A stretch of 64,000 bases of DNA from Mesostigma viride. Lineage: Eukaryota; Streptophyta; Mesostigmatophyceae; Mesostigmatales; Mesostigmataceae. The first letter of the stretch is position 1; each line of letters starts with the position of its first letter. The position numbers were made by a program, and so were the translations under genes. Under the pieces are notes generated by a model. It was not told where the DNA came from, did not search any database, and worked only from the letters and a program-made list of their open reading frames with translations. Positions 29,723 to 38,975 of the stretch are shown piece by piece. The DNA lies in assembly GCA_009746045.1 (NCBI GenBank), contig RPFO01000027.1, positions 5,340,146 to 5,404,145 on the forward strand, written 5' to 3'.

Positions 29723-30456
29723 TGTTGCACGGATGCAACATGCCATTTGTGGTATTAAATTATCCGTCCCGGTCGATCGGCGCCGACCGTAATCCGGCGC
29801 CAGTGCCGAGGCCATAGTATAGTTGGCAGCCGAGGCAATCCGTGTGGAAGTAAGTGTAGAAGTTTTGCTGACGAACTTGGCCTTTGCGCCGTAGGCAGAC
29901 CTAGCGCCTGAACGGGAGTTACGGGACAGCCAAGTGGCACTGCACATGCGTTATGATGGTACCTACAGACATTTGGATATTTTTCAGGAAAGGCCTCTAG
30001 CCGTACTGGTCTTTAATGTGTTCTAGACGGTTCGAGAAGCCCGTCCCCGCGGACCTCACGTCATGCCTGGTTGGCAGCGCCAGGCGCAGCCGCCAACGGG
30101 GACGAAGGGACAAAATAGGAAGGCACGAGCTATGCCAGAAATCCGGACCTTGTATCGTAATTTACCACGTTGCTCTACAGATTATTTACCATCGCTTAAT
30201 CCTGGAGTGTAAATCTCCTGTGGGCTCGAGTGTGAATCCCTCGCCTACTGGGTGTAAGTCTTCCCGCATTGAGTGTTTTAATCTGTGTGGTAACATTGTA
30301 ATATACGAAACCGGTTTTCCGGGTTTGAGCTTATTCGTATTGTGTGACGAGTATTCTTAAGCCACCATCGTGCGCTGTGACGCATAGGAAATCAAAGGTC
30401 TTTCGCATTCGTTCTCAATCCTTAAGGCGCTATTTTAAATAGCCATACGTGTTAAA
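29723..30456 (+). repeat. Ty3-3 3' LTR, carrying the empty TA target site
   Basis: Starts TGTTGCACGG, ends ACGTGTTAAA (not the usual CA), and is followed by the duplication GTTAG. At 29820-29821 it has the uninterrupted TA where the 5' LTR copy is split by the DDE transposon. Confidence 0.92.
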
Positions 30457-30461
30457 GTTAG

Positions 30462-30628
30462 CTAGACGCTCCAACTACTCTAATTGCGACAATATGATGG
30501 TGCAAGAGGATGCTTTTGCCTCCCCTGCAATAGAACAATGCTTTCACAACACACACTTTGCACAGTCTGATGATGAAGCCGCACATGCGGAATTTATTGA
30601 GAAAGTTAATACAATTACAACACGTTGA
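30462..30628 (+). pseudogene. Right half of the ORF split by Ty3-3
   Basis: Continues the frame of 10648-10768 after the GTTAG duplication (ARRSNYSNCDNMMVQEDAF...) to TGA at 30626-30628. Not recognised. Confidence 0.35.
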
Positions 30629-31870
30629 TAGTCTCAATATCGATGCACTCCATGCTCACGAGCCCGCAGTTAGGCAGCGCTCCATGACATGCTACCGGCC
30701 TTGCTCCCAAGGAAAGGGAGAAACACGAAGGCCACTAACGAGAAACTCGAAGAGACTACACGCTGCGTGAGAGTCCTCTTCGACTATGAACCAAACCATT
30801 CGTCATGCCACACGCATGACACACGCCACACTTGTCAGTCCAGCCAGGAATGCCAAAACTATCTTGCTGCCTGAACCATGCAAATAGAAACCGCATTCCA
30901 GTTGCCGTCCTGGCTTTCTACCGCTCATGCCAACAAGAGCAGGAAGTCATCCCGACAAATCTAAATTGCTACCCTGTTGCCGATCTCATCTCCTAGAGGC
31001 TCCGGCATTTCTGTCCCTGGGAATGTCCGGCATTGAGTCACGTCCACCAAGGTCAAAGCATAATATCCTTCAGGCAATCTGCACGCTCACACCTCGCGTG
31101 TGAGTGGCCCAGCAAACATTGCGTCTAATCGTTCCTTTCTAGAAGAAATCCCTTTGTAGGGCTGCCAGCGATTTCGCATTCATTCCAGCGATCTGGCTCC
31201 GCACCGCAAATTGTCCTTTTCCATTTTCTGTCCAGTCCTCATAACGTTGACCCGCTATTCTACACCACAAAGACACCTGGCCTGTCAATAGCCTCGGCGC
31301 TGTTGAAGTCCAGCAGTCCAGCTCCAGCTCCAGCTGTCCGGATCGTGTTGTCTAATTCATCAAGTGGTTAGTTTAGCCTTTTGTCATCTCCATGAATTGA
31401 CACTTATTGGTTGGACACGTCACCACATGTGTCATGTTATTATTCATGTTATTCTTCATAAGTGTGAGGACTCATGCAACTGGTATAGATGAGCTACACA
31501 AAATTAAAGTTGCATTAAGTACGTGCTAGAATATTCTCCAGACATAACTATTTGTATAGCTATATAAGTTATGTAGTAAGTTTGATCATGATGCTGGTCA
31601 TCAATAATGAATGCATGTGGCAACGTAATATGAATTTGAACAGGTGGCATGACTCTGAAATCGAGATAACATTAATTTACACTCAGGTGCATGACCTGAA
31701 CACCGTTATTTGTTGTGGCAAACGTAGCGAGACTTTTTTTATATATTCAAATAGATGCAAATCATGTTTTTATTATGTTTTAATTTATTCAAATTATGTA
31801 GGAATCAGACAATTCCTAAAATGTAGCTCATTCAAATGTGCAGACTGAATGCAATATAATGCAATTTGCC
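30629..31870. other. Intergenic, nothing recognised
   Basis: Mixed composition turning AT-rich after about 31380. No supported gene, RNA or repeat. Confidence 0.5.
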
Positions 31871-32607
31871 GGCAAGGCAAGGCAAGGCAAGGGAAGGGAA
31901 GGGAAGGGAAGGGAAGGGAAGGGAAGGGAAGGGAAGGGAAGGGAAGGGAAGGGAAGGGAAGGGAAGGGAAGGGAAGGGAAGGGAAGGGAAGGGAAGGGAA
32001 GGGAAGGGAAGGGAAGGAAGGGAAGGGAAGGGAAGGGAAGGGAAGGGAAGGGAAGGGAAGGGAAGGGAAGGGAAGGGAAGGGAAGGGAAGGGAAGGGAAG
32101 GGAAGGGAAGGGAAGGGAAGGGAAGGGAAGGGAAGGGAAGGGAAGGGAAGGGAAGGGAAGGGAAGGGAAGGGAAGGGAAGGGAAGGGAAGGGAAGGGAAG
32201 GGAAGGGAAGGGAAGGGAAGGGAAGGGAAGGGAAGGGAAGGGAAGGGAAGGGAAGGGAAGGGAAGGGAAGGGAAGGGAAGGGAAGGGAAGGGAAGGGAAG
32301 GGAAGGGAAGGGAAGGGAAGGGAAGGGAAGGGAAGGGAAGGGAAGGGAAGGGAAGGGAAGGGAAGGGAAGGGAAGGGAAGGGAAGGGAAGGGAAGGGAAG
32401 GGAAGGGAAGGGAAGGGAAGGGAAGGGAAGGGAAGGGAAGGGAAGGGAAGGGAAGGGAAGGGAAGGGAAGGGAAGGGAAGGGAAGGGAAGGGAAGGGAAG
32501 GGAAGGGAAGGGAAGGGAAGGGAAGGGAAGGGAAGGGAAGGGAAGGGAAGGGAAGGGAAGGGAAGGGAAGGGAAGGGAAGGGAAGGGAAGGGCCGGAAGG
32601 GAAGGGA
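31871..32607. repeat. (GGGAA)n pentanucleotide satellite
   Basis: About 140 nearly perfect GGGAA units, opened by four GGCAA units and broken once near 32016 by a 4-bp unit. One strand is pure purine. Because 5 is not a multiple of 3 and the unit has no stop, every frame reads as a long open frame (EGKGR or SLPFP); none is a gene. Confidence 0.95.
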
Positions 32608-32790
32608 ATGGGATGGATTGGAATGGAATGGGATGGGATGGAATGGAATGGAATGGAATGCGATGGAATGGCGGGAATAGCCGGAATGGAATCATGTAAT
32701 CATCATGGAATGGGATGGCCCGGCCGGGAACTGAATGGAATGGCGGGAATGGCCGGCCGGAATGGAATGAATGGCCGGAATGCAATGTTT
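32608..32790. repeat. Degenerate GGAAT/GGCCGGAAT satellite border
   Basis: Irregular GGAAT, GGGAT and GGCCGGAAT units, changing gradually from the GGGAA array on the left. Confidence 0.8.
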
Positions 32791-32835
32791 ACAATCAGCA
32801 ACAATTGATGCAATGTAACTATTATGTAATGTAAT

Positions 32836-33518
32836 TGTTACGTCCCAGCCCAGACACCCCTAGCCTGAGCTACGTAGCGAAAGATCTACCATGCCGGAAT
32901 TAGGGAGATTCAAGGTGGCCTAATGCAGATTGCGCTTCACGACTGGGGTCGTGAGATATCTGGCACCGCGACTTGATGCCAAGCTAATTAATACACACTT
33001 ATAATGGCTAGCAATGTAACCAATTACAAATGGATAGTTGCCCCAGGTTTAATGTGTAGGCGTATTGGCACTTATCATTCATCAAACCAAGAGGACGAGA
33101 CTCTCGTCCTCGGACCAATTTCACCTAGGTCTGCCACTACGCTGGCAAGGGGCGCCGACATGGCGCCGACCTTCCAAAGCATCCAGTCCACACAAGATCC
33201 TCGGGTCGACATCGACCCTCGCCTACAGAACAGAATCCACGCATGAGTACAATATCTCAACTAGCTATAAAGTACGCAGCGCGGCGCGAAGTTGCACCGG
33301 CCCCTCATAGAAGATACACGCATACAACAACCTATAGGCCCAAAATAACTGGTCCGAATCGCCCAAACTGTCATAGTTCCATACAAAAGTCCTGACCAAG
33401 GGACAATTCCCAACTTAAGTCCCGAAATGAGCCCCAAAGTCCTACGGACTATGACAACAAGTCAAACTACATAATTTATTCCATTATTACGTCCGTCCAA
33501 AAGGGCCGGGACGTAACA
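32836..33518 (-). repeat. Ty3-2 3' LTR
   Basis: 683 bp, ends TGTTACGTCCC...GGGACGTAACA, near-palindrome at 33091-33111. The polypurine tract abuts at 33519 (minus-strand reading). Confidence 0.9.
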
Positions 33519-34689
33519 CTCCTCCCCCCCCACGGGGGTCGGTAGTCCCTACCGTACAAGAGATAGAAAGGAAACAAGTAAGCTACGATACTATAAGAGT
33601 ACTATGTCCCAACCCCGGTTCACCCGCGGGTTAGTAATACCAACTCCTCTAGAGGTTGATACACAGGACCAACCCTGACGTAGTAGCATGAAACAGGATG
33701 ACAGGATCATTCCGCTATCCGTCATAAAACTCTCACAACCATCTCAGCGACCGCCGTTGTTGACGCGCCGAACCACTGGAGCCACCTTAGGGGGCGCCAC
33801 CGCGTGCCCTATCCCATCCACATAATAATGCACAGTCCATGTAATCCCGCGCAACCAGTCCTGAGGTTCTGAGCAGCCTCAAACTTGATGAAATGTTGAC
33901 CATAGGGGTACTATGTCCCAGCCCTTGTGCACCAACGGGCCAGTGAAACCAGGTCCCCCCAGACTTGCCACGCAAGGGCAACTCCTTATATAGCCAATCG
34001 GGACTTTCAGCAGGAGGGAATATTTTTCATGCATACAACTTGATGATCCGGCCGACGAGGTGGCCAGTCATGTATCCCGTCCAGCCGAAACCCAGCCTTA
34101 CAACGCGACTGATGCGCGTAATCACATGACGATTAAGAAGTACTACTAGCGTCGACGACGGTGAGGCACAGCATGCAGTGCAGGTCCCATGCTCAGAAGC
34201 GAGGGCGTGCACCAGAAGAATCTGATCCATCGCCTCACTACCGACAGCTGTACGCGTCCTCTCAAATACAGGCGCGCCGTGAGCCAACCGACCATGCAAC
34301 GTGGCCGTTCCTGGCCGCCGCTGGAGTGGCTGTAAAGCGGGGGAAGCCCTAGCGTGGCCGCTAGAGTGCGCCTCCCCTGCACCTGCGAACGCATGCAGGT
34401 GCCCTCAAGGCCCTAGTGTGTCCACTAGAGTGCGCCCCGCCGTCTCTATCCAACGCAGGAAACAGTCAAAGTCGATCAAAACCGGAAACTTGGATAATAT
34501 GGCACGTGTAGTGCCCAATACTAGCAGGGCCCCAGCGTGTCCACTGGAGTGCGCCCTGCCAACTCCTCCACGAAGCTGCAGTAGTTTAGGCACAACACCA
34601 CTCCGGCCGACGTGCATAGACCGGAGCAGTCGCCGGTCCCCGCATTCCTTACTGCCAATGTGCCTGAACTCCACCGCAAGCGGGGGAAA

Positions 34690-35170
34690 ACTCCTCAGCT
34701 CGCAGTCACACCCTCCGTGACACTCGCACCGCAAGAGCACGGTTGATGTTTGCGCAGGCCCATATGCATGTGATGCTTGAGGCCGCCGACGTGGACTGCA
34801 TAGCGCCCGCAATGCCCGCACTTATACAATGCAATGGGCAGGTCGGGGAATGACACGCCTTGCAGGATCTGCCGTATCAGTAACGTTGCCCCTGCGAGAC
34901 ACCGTGCTGCTCATGGAGTAGGGCCGAAGCAATCCCGCAGTCCCAAACAAGAGCTCCTCGGGCTCGATCGCGCCCAGCACATACAGCGCTCGTGGACCGG
35001 GGTCAATGCCGCGCACGACCGATCACCGCCTGTCCACCCCGCTTGACTGTCTTGCCCAGGATCCCCATTCCCGCAACAGAAACACGCCCCTATGTATGCA
35101 GTCCCCACCGCGCATCGCCACATCCCCCACTCGAAGCTTGAAGGCCTCTCACCACCCCTGTACCAGTGCA
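34690..35170 (-). pseudogene. Broken ORF with a C2H2-like zinc finger
   Basis: On the minus strand a frame reads LRVGDVAMRGGDCIHRG, meets one TGA, continues RALYVLGAIEPEELLFGTAG, then after a frame change gives YKCGHCGRYAVHVGGLKHHM followed by His. The last part has C2H2 spacing (C-x2-C-x12-H-x3-H within one residue). Family unknown. The IEPEELL stretch faintly recalls SET-domain ends, but this is not claimed. Could be chance. Confidence 0.2.
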
Positions 35171-36581
35171 TGGCCATGGGGTAGAGTACGTTTTGAAGCC
35201 CACACAGCCCGCCCGCCATGCACATGGAACGCCCTGCTCTGAGTCCCTCATCCATGCAACCTCGTAGGCGCGCGGACACGAGCCACTTGCAAATCACGCT
35301 CGATCGGCCTCCACCAGTGGTGCAAGGAACAACTCCCTACCGGGCTCAGCCCACAGACAGGAGGGACGCGAACACTGCGCGATGGTAGCCATGCACAGGG
35401 TCGCGGGCAGTGACTAGGTGCTCAGACTCCAGCAGCTCGATCCTGCCTGCCTCTCAGTCTCGGGTCGCCGTTACTACAGTCCCCGTGACTCGCCCTCGAC
35501 GGCCAGATCCCGCACGTCCCATGTACCTCAGTGCTCTGCCATGGCTCAGCGCGCGTCAGCGCCGGGTCCGCTCAGAGCGGATGTACCGGCCCTATGCAGT
35601 GATACCAGTTGTTACTCGGACACCGGCAGTCTGCGGGGCGACAGCGCCACATCATGTGGCATCGGCACCCTGCACGCGCACTGTTGAGGCGGTGAGACAA
35701 TGACCAGACACCGCCACCTGCTTCTGATGCAACCACGACCGGCACCAGCGCAACCAGTGCAACCACGACCGGCTGGGTCATCCACCACTACTGCCGGCAG
35801 TACGCGCTGTCGCCATGCAACTGCACCGTGCCCGCATATGCTTGCAGCCCCGGGGGCCCTTACTCCCGAAGGTCGCGGCGGACGCGGGCGCGCCCTGCAT
35901 GCACGATTACTCGAGCCCAGGAGTGCCCTGACCCAGCTAGGCGTCGACTCAATGCCGGGGTAGCCATTTGGTTGGCTACCGACAATTCAACAAGGTGCTG
36001 TACATCTGTTTGCCGGCCGACCACGATTCAGTACAGGCTCCGCCCTGCCTGATCGCCCAGTCGCATCGGGGTTGCAACAGCCTCCATGCACCGTGCCGTC
36101 TCCATGCACCGTGCCGCGCTAGTGAAATTAATCACGTGCAGGTGCACGAGAAGCCAAGCACGTCCCTCACGCGCCAGGAAGTTAGGGAGCCGTGACTCAT
36201 AGCCGCCAGCCGGAAGGCTCCATATAATAATACTTGGCCGCATGCCATGGGACTCCGCGTCCGTTGGTCACGTGGGACGCGGCGTGCAGTCAGGCCGTAG
36301 CCTGGGGTCGCACGCACTCGCTGCCGAATCCGGCATCCCGCGCGGAGATGCCTCGGTACGGACGCCTTAGTAGAAGAATCATCAAGCATCCGGTGAGCCA
36401 ATGTCCAAAAAGGCCAGGACCATGTGCACATGCGGTGCTGAGTGCCTGACGTGGTCCTCTTCGGGACGACCCGTTCAAGCCCGCCACCACTTGCGGATTA
36501 TCCCATAGAGAATATATAGCATGGAGAAAATATATTATATAGAAAATAGAGAATATCAAAAATATATAATATCCGCACACT

Positions 36582-36687
36582 GGCGCATCGATCCCTGGCA
36601 TGGCAGTAGAAGGGTCGTCGGATCCACGCGCGGCTGCGCATCGATCCCTGGCATGGCAGTAGAAGGGTCGTCGGATCCACGCGCGGC
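36582..36687. repeat. 53-bp tandem duplication
   Basis: Two copies of a 53-bp unit starting GCGCATCGATCCCTGGCATG, directly adjacent and apparently identical. Confidence 0.85.
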
Positions 36688-36799
36688 TGCGGTGGATTCC
36701 TACATAGATGACCGGCTCGATCCAAAGCCGAACCGTGCCGATCATACAGGAGCTAGATATAATTAAGAAGAGTATGGTATCATAAAGAAGTGTAGTGGA

Positions 36800-37177
36800 A
36801 GTTATGCAACACAAAGCTGGAATGCTCGGGCACTGCCAAATGGCGTGTGTGTGCGTGAACGACGAGACACCTTGGCATTAGGATAATGTGGCACATATAC
36901 TGCTGGCCAGCCGTCAACTATGGCTGGCCAGACTTTGCGTAAGTTAAACTAACTTACTGATCCTGGACGGACTAACCTATCAGTTACAACCTGATCTAGT
37001 CAGTCCTAACATGACAACTACAGTCCCGGTACTGAGGTACCGGCTCATCACATACTGAGTACAGCCACGTGTCCATGCCACGACTACTCTAGTCCAGCAC
37101 CGTCCCAGTACCCAATTGGGCGCCGGCGGTGCTGGCACGTGTCCACTTAGGCTACAGGCGGGAGACTTAGACTAACT
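36800..37177 (-). repeat. Copy B 3' LTR
   Basis: 378 bp, AGTTA...TAACT ends, flanked outside by GTGGA. Inside, the minus-strand purine tract AAAGTGGG abuts it. Confidence 0.92.
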
Positions 37178-37560
37178 CCCACTTTAAGTTTTCTTTGGGT
37201 TTCAACAGAAACACACATAGCCATCAAATGGACGCAGCCATTCCCAATGCCTAAAAAAACTGTCAGATAACCTACTAGGACCCAAAGGTCACCTCACACA
37301 TGTACAAGAGATGCATTAAAAAGGCCCCATGTCTCAAGCATGGTTTCTTAACTGAGTGAGATGGGTGCTCCAGGCCCCAGCATGTCATGGTCATCCAAAC
37401 AAGTGTCTCACAAAATTTTATTCAATAAATAACACATTCATCATGTCCCAACTTTCTAGACCAGTGCTTCTCACTGTCAGAAAACTACCCAGCTGCCACT
37501 GCAGCCTTTCAGCTGCAGTATTAGGCAGGGGGTCATGGGCTAACATGTACAATGTGCCAG
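37178..37560. other. Copy B 3' untranslated region
   Basis: Between RNase H stop and 3' LTR. No gene seen. Confidence 0.6.
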
Positions 37561-38975
37561 TCACTTCAGACTGTAACCAGGGTTCATCAACCCATACAAG
37601 ACCTGGTATTGTGGTCCTGCTGCTTGTGGCACCTTGGTCAGTGCATCTGCAGCATTGTCTTTGTCCCTGACGTGGGCTTTAGACTCCAGGTACTTGCATT
37701 CCTGTTTTAGCACAATCCAATCCAGGTCCGAGTGTACAGCCAAAGGATTGGCAAGGAAAGAGATGATAGATTGAGAGTCAGTCAGCAAATGTGCTTTCAC
37801 TCCTGCAGAGCTACCAGCCTGGTGTTGAAGCCAGACCAGCAAGTGATTGAGATACCTTGCATGCAAGACAGAAGATACCACAGCCCTGCATTCAGCTACA
37901 TTGCTACTCACAGCTTTCCTCTTGTGCAATCTACTGAACCAGGAGACTAGTGACTTCTTCCCACCTTGGTTATGCAGGAAAAACAATCCAGCCTCTCTGG
38001 CTTGAACCTTGGTAACTACCCTGGACTCCATTGAACTATCCATCATGCACGTGATGTGAATGGGAGTAAACAGGTCCAGTGAGTGAAGCATCAAAGGTGG
38101 ACCATCATGCAACAACTGCTTGATTGCCCGTGCTCCTACCTCCTGTAGTACCTCATCATCTACCCTGCTCACAAAAGCCAGGTGGGGTGCACATGTAGCA
38201 CATAGCCAACCAAGCTTGCCTCTAATGGTAGGGCACATGTCAGGGGTGATGTGAACAGGCAGGACATCCAGACAAGACTTAATGTATTCAGCAGAGGCCT
38301 GCATGGAACAAACCCAGCTGCCCTGCTGCTGCAGCAACTCAAGCATCATGCCACAGAACTTGACTGGCTCCTTGCCCAGCTCTAGCTGCTTGCCAATCTC
38401 AAAACTGGCAGACACCTGAGCTATGAAAGCATCCACTGCAGCTCTAGGACCTGAGATTAACTGATCATCCCCATGCCAGACAAACATCATCATTCCATCA
38501 GGGTGTGGGATGACAAACAGGCAAGGGTCAATGTCATCATAGGTGGCCCCTAGCTTCATGAATACCTCCTGTGCAGACAGCCTAAAAATTTTTGGAGCTG
38601 ACTGCAACCCTTCAACCCCCAGGTTTGGCCTCAACAAGGGTTGAACAATATCCCTGTGCCACACCTTAGGAGTATTCACCACGTATACCTGACCTCTCCA
38701 GACCTGCTGTGCTATGGCAGGGTCCCCCTTTAGAAAGGCTCTTTTGATATCTGTGGCTTTACACACATAATCCTTCCCTGTATTAAGCTGATGCAAAAAC
38801 AAGGAAAGCAACACCTTGAGAGACGTTTGCTGAATACCAGGAGTATAAAGCTCAGCCTCTGTCAGCTCTGTAGAGCCCCTGAACTCAGTAACACATGGCC
38901 TAGCATGGAAAATGGGTGGTCCCCCATCAGCCTGAGGTTTATGCTTGCACACAAACTTTAACCTTAGCTTCTTGG
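37561..38975 (-). CDS. Copy B reverse transcriptase and RNase H (copia type)
   Basis: Copia-type polymerase half. Seen: the RT entry region (KLRLKFVCKHKPQADG...HARP, corresponding to the copia KARLV block), DIKRAFLKG (first catalytic Asp), FVWHGDDQLIS as the active-site loop where copia elements usually have YVDD, then RNase H with MMDSSMES, SSNVAECRAVVS and LLTDSQSIISFL, ending NPGYSLK. Homology extends upstream of the first start-like codon to about 38975. It is separated from the integrase-protease ORF by one frame shift near 38985. Confidence 0.85.

Larger units (their letters stand above)
10769..30456 (+). mobile_element. Ty3-3: LTR retrotransposon with nested DDE transposon in its 5' LTR
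   Basis: Complete Ty3-type element. The 5' LTR is 10769-10867 plus 22093-22726 and the 3' LTR is 29723-30456 (733 and 734 bp). A 5-bp target duplication GTTAG lies at 10764-10768 and 30457-30461. The primer site CTGGACTCGGAGG directly follows the 5' LTR and a G-rich polypurine tract precedes the 3' LTR. Internal genes run gag, PR-RT-RH, IN-chromodomain. LTRs differ by only a few bases, so insertion was fairly recent; the DDE transposon came later. Confidence 0.92.
33519..36794. other. Ty3-2 interior without recognisable pol
   Basis: 3.3 kb where pol of a Ty3 element should be. No RT, RNase H or integrase motif is seen. Holds three GTGC-flanked hairpin motifs (34349-34547), a broken minus-strand ORF (34690-35170) and a 53-bp tandem duplication (36582-36687). 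Origin unknown: replacement, captured DNA, or a non-autonomous element design. Confidence 0.45.

Noticed and set aside
31832-32808. Long overlapping frames of EGKGR / SLPFP repeats on both strands
   Set aside because: They follow mechanically from a stop-free 5-bp repeat; no codon or domain signal.
34822-35016. SET-domain-like stretch (IEPEELLFGT)
   Set aside because: Only about ten residues resemble the SET end; upstream SET motifs are missing and the frame has a stop.
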